A DNA stretch of 64,000 nucleotides from CAYUPI01 sp964446585. GTDB taxonomy: Bacteria > Verrucomicrobiota > Verrucomicrobiia > Limisphaerales > UBA8199. The notes under the pieces are model-generated. The model was not told the origin of the DNA, searched no databases, and was given only the letters and a program-made list of their open reading frames with translations. The position numbers and the translations under genes are program-made. Below are positions 41,543 through 50,039 of this stretch, piece by piece. The stretch is from positions 1-64,000 of the forward strand of contig CAYUPI010000006.1 in assembly GCA_964446585.1 (NCBI GenBank), read 5' to 3'. Each line of letters starts with the position of its first letter. Position 1 is the stretch's first letter.

Positions 41543-42826
41543 ATGGCGTCCGGAGCACTCGACCAACAGCGGTCGGGCAAAGCCCAGGCAGGGAGTTCGA
41601 TACTCCCGGCGGCCGACCACCTGGATTTCGTGGACAATCTGCGCTGGGTAATGATCGTCCTGGTGGTAAGCATGCACGCTGCGGTCACCTACAGTCACGT
41701 AGGCAGTTGGTATTTCATGGAGTACCCGGAGCCCGGCATCGGCACAAAGGCCTTCTTTGCTACGTACCAGTCCTTCCTTCAGGCATTCTTCATGGGATTG
41801 CTCTTCCTGATTGCCGGATATTTCGTGCCGGGAGCTTTCGACCGGAAGGGCTTTCGCAAATTTCTGCGCGACCGCGCAGTGCGCCTGGGAATACCGTCGC
41901 TGTTGTTTATGGTGCTAATCCAACCCATCACGGTCTATTGGCTGCTGCGGGATTTTGCCGACCACTCCCGGCCGTCGCTGTCCCAGGCCTTTTGGCCGTA
42001 TCTAAGCAGCGGGCGATTTCTCGGCGGTTCCGGGCCGATGTGGTTCGCGGTGGCGCTGCTCGCTTTTTGCCTGGTGTACGGGATGGAGCGACTCGTGAGT
42101 CGTAGCCGCCGACGTCAGGAGGCGGAGACGGGAGTGATCCATGATACGGACTCTGTCTCCTCACTCCAGCGGCTACAGGGTGCCGACAGTCGTCAAACTC
42201 GTTCAGCAGATGCGCTGCCGAGCCATGGCCAGGTCCTCGCGCTCGCACTCGTGATGGGAATATGCACGTTCCTGGTCCGAATCGTTCAGCCGATCGGCAC
42301 CAATGTTTTGAACATGCAGCTCTGCTTCTTCTCCCAATACATACTTTTATTCGTAGTCGGGGTCTGCGCCTGGCAGCGGAACTGGCTGTTGCGGATTCCG
42401 TACGTCTTCGGCATGCACTGGCTCAAGCTGGCTCTAAGCGTAGGCTGCGCAGGATGTCTGGCTATCGTTTTCGCAATCCTCAAAACCCATACTGAAGCAA
42501 GGGTAATGGGAGGCTTCACCTGGCAAAGCGCGGCCCTCAGCTTTTGGGAATCATTCTTCTGCGTTGGGGTTTGCCTTGGCCTCTTGGTCATGTTCCGCGA
42601 AAAGTTTAATCGGCAAGGAACCGTCGCTCGGTGGTTGAGCGACAATTGTTTTGCTGTCTATATGTTCCACCCTCCACTTCTAATCGCTGTCACCCTCTGC
42701 CTCCGCGAGTTCGAGGCGCCGAAGCCGGTGAAATTCTTGAGCGCGACCGTTCTCGGGGTTGCGGTCTCATACCTGGCCAGCAGTCTGGTGTTCAGGCGAA
42801 TTCCCATCCTAAAGAGTGTCCTTTAG
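41543..42826 (+). CDS. Acyltransferase 3 family membrane protein (OafA/OpgC-like)
   Basis: This 427-aa polytopic protein has about 10 hydrophobic helices. It starts with the family pattern HLDFVDNLRWVMIVLVVSMH and has GPMWFAVALLAFCLVYG and CFAVYMFHPPLLIAVTL. Such enzymes O-acylate surface polysaccharides or glucans. A TTG at 41531 is an alternative start. Between helices, at about residues 187-220, is a hydrophilic Arg/Gln/Ser-rich stretch (SRSRRRQEAETG, then SVSSLQRLQGADS). It is encoded by an imperfect palindrome (42102-42176) of the intergenic repeat type. Confidence 0.9.
   Translation: MASGALDQQRSGKAQAGSSILPAADHLDFVDNLRWVMIVLVVSMHAAVTYSHVGSWYFMEYPEPGIGTKAFFATYQSFLQAFFMGLLFLIAGYFVPGAFDRKGFRKFLRDRAVRLGIPSLLFMVLIQPITVYWLLRDFADHSRPSLSQAFWPYLSSGRFLGGSGPMWFAVALLAFCLVYGMERLVSRSRRRQEAETGVIHDTDSVSSLQRLQGADSRQTRSADALPSHGQVLALALVMGICTFLVRIVQPIGTNVLNMQLCFFSQYILLFVVGVCAWQRNWLLRIPYVFGMHWLKLALSVGCAGCLAIVFAILKTHTEARVMGGFTWQSAALSFWESFFCVGVCLGLLVMFREKFNRQGTVARWLSDNCFAVYMFHPPLLIAVTLCLREFEAPKPVKFLSATVLGVAVSYLASSLVFRRIPILKSVL
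42102..42176. repeat. Imperfect palindromic element inside the acyltransferase gene
   Basis: The left part GTAGCCGCCGACGTCAGGAG (from 42102) and the reverse complement of 42152-42176 (GTAGCCGCTGGAGTGAGGAG) are similar with about six mismatches over 27 nt. The CCGACGTCAGGAGGC core matches family 1 (25973, 38626). The 75-bp length keeps the reading frame. Confidence 0.75.
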
Positions 42827-42916
42827 ACGCGATAACCACGGTCTGGACTTCGGACTACTTCTGCAGGAGTTGCGCCCTTGTTCGCGGAGTGGCGCTGCCG
42901 GCGCCGCCCAGTCAGG

Positions 42917-43672
42917 TCATTTCCAGGTTTCCCGGTGAGGTTTGTGGTCGCTGTTCCAACGGCGGCGCGCCAACTCCGAAGGCTCATTCCACTTTGGCAG
43001 TCTGGCGTGCTCGACGTGAGCGTCACAGAAGAAGGCATTGGCGCCGCGGCTATGCCGGCCGGCCAGATGGTCGCCATCGTCCTCGTCACTCTCATTTATC
43101 ACATATTTGTTCCCCTGGACGGAAGGGAAGATGTCGGCATCCTGCCCGATCCGCAGACCAGGATAATCGCCTGAGGCGATCATGTCGCAAGGGGCAACGA
43201 CTTTGGTTTCAGACACAGGCACCCAGACGCCTCGGGTGCCGCCAATTCCCAGAGTCCCATGATCATCCGTCCCGCCCTGGTTGTATCCATAGCTCTGGTT
43301 GGCTTGCGGCACAGGGCTGTTGGTCCACCGATACTTCGGTTTGTTCGCTGGACAGAAAAAGACATCGCGATTCCCCTGGCAGTACACCAGTACTTTGCCA
43401 TCCCAATAAGTTGTGACGCCATGGGTCGGATCGGTGCAAAGCGGGTATTTTTGAAAATCTCCTACGTACATATTCAAGCCCACGGCTATCTGGCGGAGAT
43501 TGCTCTTGCACTGGGCGGATTTGGCCGCGTCTTTCGCCTTGGCCAGCGCCGGCAACAGAAGGGCGGCCAGGATGGCGATAACTGCGATTACCACCAGCAG
43601 TTCAATGAGAGTAAAAGCCGGCCCACAGCCAGCCCTCAGCCCGCGGTTTGGAGTTCTTTGGCGGCTTCGCAT
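42917..43672 (-). CDS. Prepilin-type pseudopilin-like protein (DUF1559-like)
   Basis: This 251-aa protein has a basic N-terminus. Next is a class III leader and helix: AFTLIELLVVIAVIAILAAL at about residues 19-38, with Ala before the cleavage site. NLRQIAVGLNMYVGDFQKYP follows the helix. Near the C-terminus RGANAFFCDAHVEHA corresponds to the H-x9-DG motif (here CDAH). It is similar in design to the protein at 3330-4091. No pilus or secretion genes are beside it. Confidence 0.88.
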   Translation of the reverse strand: MRSRQRTPNRGLRAGCGPAFTLIELLVVIAVIAILAALLLPALAKAKDAAKSAQCKSNLRQIAVGLNMYVGDFQKYPLCTDPTHGVTTYWDGKVLVYCQGNRDVFFCPANKPKYRWTNSPVPQANQSYGYNQGGTDDHGTLGIGGTRGVWVPVSETKVVAPCDMIASGDYPGLRIGQDADIFPSVQGNKYVINESDEDDGDHLAGRHSRGANAFFCDAHVEHARLPKWNEPSELARRRWNSDHKPHRETWK

Positions 43673-43817
43673 GTCCGACTCCTGAGTAAAAAGGCGGTCA
43701 ACCCAACGTGGGCAAGCGTAGCCGGGCCTGGGAGGGTGTCAACCAATTATTACTGCCTTATCGGGTTGCGAGCCACTCTGTTCGCTCCCATACTCGCCCG
43801 GCTGCAAATAATGAGCT

Positions 43818-45461
43818 ATGAGCGGGCCTGAAGAATCCGGCGCGGAGCTTGTACCAAGAAAGTCTCGAGCCGACCGGCGCTGGTTTCAACTTGGCTGCGC
43901 TTTAATTGGCGCGCTGTTCCTATTGCGCCTTGTTTATCTCGCCTCGGACACTATTGAGCTGACCAAGGACGAAGCTTACCAGTGGCTCTGGTCAAAACAC
44001 CTCGCGCTTTCCTATTACAGCAAGCCTCTGGGAATCGCGCTTATCCAGTTTGCGGGAACCCGGCTCTGGGGTGACATCGCGTTCGGCGTGCGATTCTTTT
44101 CGCCGGTGTTTGCGGCAATTCTAAGCCTTGTCATGCTGCGCTTCATGGCGCGCGAAGTGGGGGCGCGCCAGGGCGTGCTGCTGTTGCTGATCGTTTCTTC
44201 CGCGCCGCTGCTAAGCATCGGCACCATCCTCATGACCATCGACCCGCCGCTGGTGCTCTTCTGGACGTTGGCAATGCTGGCTGGATGGCGCGCCGTCCAA
44301 CCGGCTGGCACCACGAAACAATGGGCGCTGGCCGGCGCGTCGGCAGGCCTGGCCTTTCTGAGCAAATACAGCGCGCTCTATCTCATATTTTGCATGGCGC
44401 TCTTTTTCCAGTTATGGAAGCCGGCTCGGGTCCAGCTCCGAAAGCCCGGCCCTTATGTTGCCCTGCTGCTTCTGGCGCTCAGCACCCTGCCGGTCTTCAT
44501 CTGGAATTCGCAACACAACTGGACGACCATTCGGCACGTCGCCGACAATGCAGGTATCGCCTCGGCCTGGAAACCGACGCTGCGGTTCTTTTGGGATTTT
44601 CTCTTCACCGAGGCGGCACTGCTGAACCCGGTTTTCTTTGTCGGCGCTTTGTGGGCCATGGCGGCATTTTGGAAGCGCCGTCAAGAAAATCCGCTTTGGC
44701 TCTACTTCTTCTGCCTGGGCGGCCCGGTGTTCCTCGGCCACCTAGCTTACTCGCTGCATTCGCGCATTTTGCCAAATTGGATTGCTCCGTCGGTGCTGCC
44801 GATGTTTTGCCTGATGGTGGCCTATTGGGACGCGAATTGGCGGGAAGGCGGCCGCTGGATCAAGGGATGGCTTTTGGGTGGATTGGTGCTCGGCCTCGTA
44901 GCTGTTGGGATTCTGCATGAGAGCGACGTTATTGGGAAAATAGTCGGCCATCCGTTGCCCGCTGAAATGGATCCGCTGAGGAGAGCGCGGGCATGGAAGG
45001 CAACTTCGGTCGTGGTCGAGCAGGCGCGCCAGATGCTTCTCGCTGAGGGCACGCCGGCATTCATCATTACGGACCACTACGGCCTGACCGGCGAATTCAC
45101 ATTTTACTCGCCAGAAGCCAGGGCAGCCATGCTCACACAACCGCTCGTTTACTATCGCATCTCCTCCAGGCCGGACAATCAGTTGTACTTTTGGCCGGAG
45201 TACCGTTACCGCAACGGCCGCAAAGGACAGAACGCGATCTACGTCACCGAGCAGGATCCCTACCGATTGGAGAGTGGGTGGTTCTGGAAATGGCTTGCCG
45301 GAAAGGAGCCGGGCTACGCCTGGACTTCAGCTCCTGTGGCTCCGCCGCCTTTGATGCTCCAGGAATTTGAGTCTGTCAAGGATCTCGGTGTGAAAGAGAT
45401 AAAACTTGGCCAGCGCGTCTTCCGTCGCGTGCAGTTGTTCGAGTGCCGTAGTCTGCGGTGA
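43818..45461 (+). CDS. GT39-like membrane glycosyltransferase (ArnT/PMT type)
   Basis: This 547-aa protein has about 11 transmembrane helices. The first periplasmic loop carries the catalytic-type acidic pair in ELTKDEAYQWLWSKHLALSY, the signature of dolichol/undecaprenyl-phosphate-sugar mannosyltransferases (GT39/GT83). LSKYSALYLIFCMALFFQLW lies in the middle. It would transfer a sugar from a lipid carrier to a glycolipid or protein in the periplasm. It is convergent with another GT39-like gene 15 bp away. It opens the polysaccharide cluster. Confidence 0.88.
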   Translation: MSGPEESGAELVPRKSRADRRWFQLGCALIGALFLLRLVYLASDTIELTKDEAYQWLWSKHLALSYYSKPLGIALIQFAGTRLWGDIAFGVRFFSPVFAAILSLVMLRFMAREVGARQGVLLLLIVSSAPLLSIGTILMTIDPPLVLFWTLAMLAGWRAVQPAGTTKQWALAGASAGLAFLSKYSALYLIFCMALFFQLWKPARVQLRKPGPYVALLLLALSTLPVFIWNSQHNWTTIRHVADNAGIASAWKPTLRFFWDFLFTEAALLNPVFFVGALWAMAAFWKRRQENPLWLYFFCLGGPVFLGHLAYSLHSRILPNWIAPSVLPMFCLMVAYWDANWREGGRWIKGWLLGGLVLGLVAVGILHESDVIGKIVGHPLPAEMDPLRRARAWKATSVVVEQARQMLLAEGTPAFIITDHYGLTGEFTFYSPEARAAMLTQPLVYYRISSRPDNQLYFWPEYRYRNGRKGQNAIYVTEQDPYRLESGWFWKWLAGKEPGYAWTSAPVAPPPLMLQEFESVKDLGVKEIKLGQRVFRRVQLFECRSLR

Positions 45462-45476
45462 ATACACGATTCCCTC

Positions 45477-47000
45477 TCATTTCACCACCATCATTCCCAA
45501 ACGCATCCGTCTCGGGTCCCGGAACTTGTAGGTGGCCTCAAAGTATTGAGGCTGGGCCTTGCTCAGAGCCGATCCCGACCATGTTTGCGCCCAATTGAGC
45601 AGGGTTTCCGGCGTCAATTCCCCGCGGCGGGCGTCCCACACGATCAGGCAATGCGGCTCTTCACACTTGAAAAGGCCGACCTGTGCCGGGGTGACGATAG
45701 TTGTCTTCGGCAGGCCCAACCGCAAGTTGCCGGCAAGCAGGACAGTGTCCGCGACGACGAATGAGTCTTCGGGGACCAGGTACCGAAGTTGGGCTGCTAA
45801 GGCGTCGTACGGCCGCATCAAGGGCTCTTCACGATGAAGCTTTGCGCCGAACAAAATCCGACCAGGGATGACGACAGCAACCGCCAGAGTCACGGTCAGG
45901 CCCAGCGCCAGGATTCTCCGCAGGCGCACCCGGTCAAGCCGGTCACGGACCAGCGCAATTAGCAGGACCGGTGTGCACATCAGGATGGGTTGAAACCATC
46001 TCTCGCGAAAGCCGGTGGCACGGAAACAGAGCACTAGAAGCACACTCACACCAACGATAATCAGCAGCGCCCTCAGCAGCAGTTTCTCGTAAACAGGTCC
46101 AGGCTGGAGCACTGCTTGCTGCCTTGGCGCCTTGAAGAAAACCGCCAGATAAACCAGCGTCAACGGCCCGACGAAAGAGACGATGGCGACAATTACGTTC
46201 CGAAGAGCGATTGAAACTGGTTTGAGCCATCCGGCGGATTCCGCGAGCTTGAGTTTCGAGGCGGCACCAAAGGCCAGTTGCGGATGAGCCAGGCTCCAGA
46301 GCCCGGTCGGGAGCAAAATCAGGACGCAGATCATCGCCGCGAGCCACATCCCCTTGTGCAGCACGGCCGGGCGGAAGTCGCGGAGTGAGCAGGCCGCCAC
46401 CAAGAGGCCAAGGATCCAAAAGCCGAAATTGAATTTGGAAAGCACGCCCAGTCCGGCGCAAACGCCGAGCAGAACCCACCATAATAGCCGTTTGGTTTCA
46501 TGGGAGCGCAGAAAGCAGAAGAGTGTTGCGGCCGCCAGGGTTGAGCTGAGCACAGAGTGAGTCAGATCCCTCTGGGATTCCCATGCGAACTGCGGGACGA
46601 ACAACAGCGAAACCGCAGCGGCGACTCCGCAGAAATGACTACGCGTGATGAGACGCGCATTCCAGTAGGTGAGCACGTACGCTCCGAATAACAGCAGGTT
46701 CTTGAGCAGTGCCAGTGAGAAGATCCATTGGCCGAAAACGGAAAAGAACCCGATTTGAAGCCAGGTGTACAACGGCGGGTCGGGACCGTAACCCCAACTC
46801 AAGCGCTGCCCGAAAAGAACCTGCTCCGATTCATCCAAATCGACACTCGACGAAAGGAGTGTTCGGATCACGATGTGGAGACCGAAGTAGCAGAGAAAAG
46901 CCGCTAACAACTGACAGCGTGTTGGCCAAGCCTCAGTCCCGGAGTCTTGAGGCTCTTGCGCGGTGGTCAGAACTTGGACGGGCGGGGTTGCGCTGGCCAT
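45477..47000 (-). CDS. GT39-like membrane glycosyltransferase (PMT type)
   Basis: With the ATG at 47000 this is a 507-aa polytopic protein (about 10-12 helices) with SVDLDESEQVLFGQRLSWGY, the acidic first-loop motif of the PMT_2 superfamily, and PDPPLYTWLQIGFFSVFG. LGVLSKFNFGFWILGLLV follows. It is related in type but not closely similar to its neighbour at 43818-45461. It is expected to act in the periplasm with a polyprenyl-phosphate sugar donor. The start at TTG 47012 is less likely. Confidence 0.87.
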   Translation of the reverse strand: MASATPPVQVLTTAQEPQDSGTEAWPTRCQLLAAFLCYFGLHIVIRTLLSSSVDLDESEQVLFGQRLSWGYGPDPPLYTWLQIGFFSVFGQWIFSLALLKNLLLFGAYVLTYWNARLITRSHFCGVAAAVSLLFVPQFAWESQRDLTHSVLSSTLAAATLFCFLRSHETKRLLWWVLLGVCAGLGVLSKFNFGFWILGLLVAACSLRDFRPAVLHKGMWLAAMICVLILLPTGLWSLAHPQLAFGAASKLKLAESAGWLKPVSIALRNVIVAIVSFVGPLTLVYLAVFFKAPRQQAVLQPGPVYEKLLLRALLIIVGVSVLLVLCFRATGFRERWFQPILMCTPVLLIALVRDRLDRVRLRRILALGLTVTLAVAVVIPGRILFGAKLHREEPLMRPYDALAAQLRYLVPEDSFVVADTVLLAGNLRLGLPKTTIVTPAQVGLFKCEEPHCLIVWDARRGELTPETLLNWAQTWSGSALSKAQPQYFEATYKFRDPRRMRLGMMVVK

Positions 47001-47049
47001 TGGTGCGCGCAATTATGCCGCGAGCCCCGAGAAGTTCAACGCCAGGGAC

Positions 47050-47529
47050 TCAATGGTCTTCGTTCGGCTTCCGGGCGACGTCGGCGGCGGAGAGGAGCAG
47101 AACCGGATTGAGTCGTTCGTACTCCTGCTGAAAGCGTTCAAGTAAAGGCAAATCAACCAAATCCCTTTCGCGTCCGCTGGCGCGCTTGCTGGCAATGATG
47201 TCACGCAAGTTGGCGACGCGGAACCCCTCGACTTTCAGCGAGCGCGCTTTGGCCTCGGAAAAGCTGGCAATTCCGTCAGGCGCATACACCAGGTCCACGT
47301 CGAAAGGACCAGATTTGATCTGCACGAAATCCTTGCCCCCAACAATGCTCTGTTGCAGCTCTGCGGAGAGTTCGAAGCCAAGCTTCTGCAGGGCCCGAAC
47401 GATGCGCCTTCCATTCTCCGCCGTGCGTGCTGGGAAAATGTCCACGTCCTGGGTCATGGCCGGGAAACCTAGCAGAATCGCGGCGCCGGTTTGAACCCCA
47501 GGTAGTCTGGCAGATGTGCGGAGCACCAT
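47050..47529 (-). CDS. Nucleotidyltransferase-like protein, apparently lacking its N-terminal helix
   Basis: This 159-aa frame contains TGAAILLGFPAMTQDVDIFP, an MNT/DUF6036-like motif with D-x-D, and FVQIKSGPFDVDLVYAPDG with the third acidic residue. LRDIIASKRASGRERDLVDL completes the family pattern. Normally about 25 more residues precede the GxA strand. Here they are missing and the frame overlaps the small upstream gene by 61 nt. The module may be decaying, or the start may be an unusual one. It is inserted between glycosyltransferase genes. Confidence 0.6.
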   Translation of the reverse strand: MVLRTSARLPGVQTGAAILLGFPAMTQDVDIFPARTAENGRRIVRALQKLGFELSAELQQSIVGGKDFVQIKSGPFDVDLVYAPDGIASFSEAKARSLKVEGFRVANLRDIIASKRASGRERDLVDLPLLERFQQEYERLNPVLLLSAADVARKPNEDH

Positions 47530-47699
47530 GTGCGATATTGAGCCATCGTATCGAATGCGCGCCAGGGTTCGTCATCCAGGACCGGTTTATACATCCGGCA
47601 AAAGCCGTATTTGATACGCTGCTCTAGTGGCCGTCGCATCTGACGCCGGCACTGGTCGCGAAATTCCTGCCAGCCTCTGTCCTCAGCGGTCTCATTCAT
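47469..47699 (-). CDS. Small partner of a nucleotidyltransferase module
   Basis: This 76-aa protein starts MNETAEDRGWQEFRDQCRRQ and ends with AFDTMAQYRTWCSAHLPDYL then GFKPAPRFC. The YRxWCxxxLPxYLG tail is a recurring feature of small proteins encoded just before MNT-type nucleotidyltransferases. The last residues (KPAPRFC) read into the nucleotidyltransferase sequence, so the normal ending is probably lost. The gene overlaps the next one by 61 nt. Family recognition is by pattern only. Confidence 0.6.
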   Translation of the reverse strand: MNETAEDRGWQEFRDQCRRQMRRPLEQRIKYGFCRMYKPVLDDEPWRAFDTMAQYRTWCSAHLPDYLGFKPAPRFC

Positions 47700-47754
47700 G
47701 CTCAGAGCATACCAGTGCCCCAGAGCGCTTCCAAGTTCAACTCTGGGGACACAG

Positions 47755-48912
47755 TCACTTGGCGACTGACAATGTCCCTCGAACACGCTCGCGGTAAGAC
47801 TGCTCCAGCGCCTCCACCACGACCGCGGCAGTCCTGTCCCACGTCAACTGCTTCGCTAGCGCCCGGCCCTTGTCTGAAAACTCTCTACGAATCGCCGGAT
47901 CAAGCAAGCTTTCCATGGCTTGAGAAATCTCCTTTGAATTCCTGGGGTCCTCCAGCAATAGCGCCTCGCCATTTTGCGTCAGCTCCGCCGCGCCCGTGTG
48001 ACGGGCGTTGCTGATGATCGTCGCGCAGCCATGGGCCATCGCCTCCAGCGGCGCAATCGGCGAGGCATCTGAGAGCGTTGGCAGCACGAAAATGTCGGCC
48101 AACGCGTAATAATCGTTCACGTTGCTTACGCGGCCCGCCCAAAGAATCCGCTCGCCGACCCGTAGTCCTCGCGCACGTTCCTGGTACGCCGTCGCATCCC
48201 CTCCGCCCACGACAACCAGCCGTGGCGCCCGCTCCTGCAGGATTCCCATCGCTTCGACCAGCGCCTCTAGACCCTTTCGTCTGAATTCCGAACCAACGAA
48301 TAGGGCCACGACTTCATCCTGGCCCAAACCAAGTTTGCGCCGCCACTCCGCCCGCGCCTGGGTTTCATTGGATCCCGGCAGATCAACGCCCGAGTGCGCG
48401 ATGAAGAAGCACGCATCGGGGATTGGATAATGTAGCTGGACCTCACGTTTGACCATAGCGGAATCGGCTATCCAATACCGCCCGCGGGCCGGTCGGCTGT
48501 GAAGTTTTTCCAAAAGCAGATACGCCCAGATGCTCGGCCCGGTCAGCACCTTGAGCCAGGTGCGCAGCGGCTGCTTTCTATCCCCTCGGGCAGAGCCCCA
48601 GAGTCCTCCGACAAACGTGCCGACGTGAATGTTCATCACATCGAACCGTGTGACGCGCTCGTGCGAATAGACGACCTCGAATCCTCGGGTCATCCGGGAT
48701 GTCCACCAGGAAAACCACCATTGATTGAAAAACCTGGGTTTCATTGAGAGTAACGGCACGCGATGCAGCGCCACTCCCGCCGGCTCATGGTCCCATTGCT
48801 GGGCGAACACATGCACCTCGTGCACCTTCGCCAGCCGGCGCGTCACCTCGACCGCGTAACGCTCGGCGCCGGCGGTGACGATGAACCGGCGGATGAGCAC
48901 GGCGATTTTCAT
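47755..48912 (-). CDS. GT4 family glycosyltransferase
   Basis: This 385-aa GT-B enzyme has a Rossmann-type start MKIAVLIRRFIVTAGAERYA and the donor-site half VALFVGSEFRRKGLEALVEA, then LVVVGGGDATAYQE. The EX7E element is in SDASPIAPLEAMAHGCATII. It would transfer a nucleotide-activated sugar to a lipid-linked or LPS-type glycan at the inner membrane. The ATG overlaps the stop of the aminotransferase upstream by 4 nt. It forms one operon with that gene and two GT2 genes. Confidence 0.92.
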   Translation of the reverse strand: MKIAVLIRRFIVTAGAERYAVEVTRRLAKVHEVHVFAQQWDHEPAGVALHRVPLLSMKPRFFNQWWFSWWTSRMTRGFEVVYSHERVTRFDVMNIHVGTFVGGLWGSARGDRKQPLRTWLKVLTGPSIWAYLLLEKLHSRPARGRYWIADSAMVKREVQLHYPIPDACFFIAHSGVDLPGSNETQARAEWRRKLGLGQDEVVALFVGSEFRRKGLEALVEAMGILQERAPRLVVVGGGDATAYQERARGLRVGERILWAGRVSNVNDYYALADIFVLPTLSDASPIAPLEAMAHGCATIISNARHTGAAELTQNGEALLLEDPRNSKEISQAMESLLDPAIRREFSDKGRALAKQLTWDRTAAVVVEALEQSYRERVRGTLSVAK

Positions 48913-50039
48913 CCCAAATAATCGAACATCGTCCCGATGACTGCCGATTGCTCCTCCTCGCTCAGCGCCGGATAAATGGGAAGCCGAAGCAACCTGCCGC
49001 TCACGGATTCCGTGACGGGACAGTCCCCTACATTGAAGCCGAGCGAACGTCCGACCGGCGACAAATGCAGTGGCAGGTAGTGAAACGTCGTTCCGATTCC
49101 TCGTGAACGAAAAAAGGCAAGGGCGCGGCCGCGAGCCGGTTCATCCGCCATCAACACATAGAAAATGTGGTAATTGGACTCCACATCAGGTGGGATCGTT
49201 GACAGGGTCAGCAGCCCGCGCTGCGCCAGCGGCGTCAGCTCCGTCATGTACCGGCCATGAATGGCCTCCCGCCGCTGCTGAAGACCCTTCATTTTGGCCA
49301 GTTGGCTCCGCAGCAGCGCGCCGGCGAAATCAGGCGGCAAATAGCTGCTGCCAACTTCGACCCATGTGTATTTGTCCACCAACCCCTGCAGGAATTGTTT
49401 CCTGTTAGTGCCTTTCTCGCGGATCATCTCAGCACGAGACATGTATTCGTCGGAACGGGTGAAAAAAGCCCCGCCCTCTCCCGTTGAGAGATTCTTCGTC
49501 TCATGGAAGCTATAACACCCCATCACCCCGGTCGTTCCCGCAGGCTGGCCGCGATACGAGGCCCCCACTCCCTGGGCCGCGTCCTCCACAATCTCTATTC
49601 CACGCCCGCGAACGACTTGCACCAGCGCGCTTAAGTCAGGAGAAACCCCGGCGTAAACAACCGGAACTATCGCTCGCGTCTTTGGGCCGATCTTCCTGGC
49701 CACGTCCGCCGGGTCGAGCGTCAGTGTGTCCGCAACAACGTCCGCAAAGACGACCCGACCGCCCGCGCGTAGCACGCAATTCGCCGACGAAACGAAGGTG
49801 AAGCTGGGAACGATTACTTCGTCGCCCGGCTGGAGTCGCAACGCCAGCATGGCCAACTCCAGCGCATGGGTACAGGAGGGTGTCAGCAAAACATGAGGCA
49901 CCCCCAACAACTCTGACAATTCTTTCGAGGCACGCCTTGTCTGCTCGCCATCCCCGACGATGGCGCGGCTCCGGAGAGATTCGACAAGTGCCTGCTCATC
50001 CTGGAGATCGTAGGCGGGACGATGGAAGGGAATTTTCAT
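48909..50039 (-). CDS. DegT/DnrJ/EryC1 sugar aminotransferase (WecE/RffA-like)
   Basis: This 376-aa PLP enzyme aminates a nucleotide-linked keto sugar. It starts MKIPFHRPAYDLQDEQALVE. Visible motifs are TPSCTHALELAMLAL, VPSFTFVSSANCVLRAGG and the PLP lysine K182 in SFHETKNLSTGEGG. The WecE/RffA likeness (dTDP-4-amino-4,6-dideoxygalactose type) is a guess from the N-terminus and CTHALE motif. The longer frame to 50378 is rejected because it overlaps the upstream GT2 gene; 50039 gives the usual 4-nt overlap. Confidence 0.92.
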   Translation of the reverse strand: MKIPFHRPAYDLQDEQALVESLRSRAIVGDGEQTRRASKELSELLGVPHVLLTPSCTHALELAMLALRLQPGDEVIVPSFTFVSSANCVLRAGGRVVFADVVADTLTLDPADVARKIGPKTRAIVPVVYAGVSPDLSALVQVVRGRGIEIVEDAAQGVGASYRGQPAGTTGVMGCYSFHETKNLSTGEGGAFFTRSDEYMSRAEMIREKGTNRKQFLQGLVDKYTWVEVGSSYLPPDFAGALLRSQLAKMKGLQQRREAIHGRYMTELTPLAQRGLLTLSTIPPDVESNYHIFYVLMADEPARGRALAFFRSRGIGTTFHYLPLHLSPVGRSLGFNVGDCPVTESVSGRLLRLPIYPALSEEEQSAVIGTMFDYLG

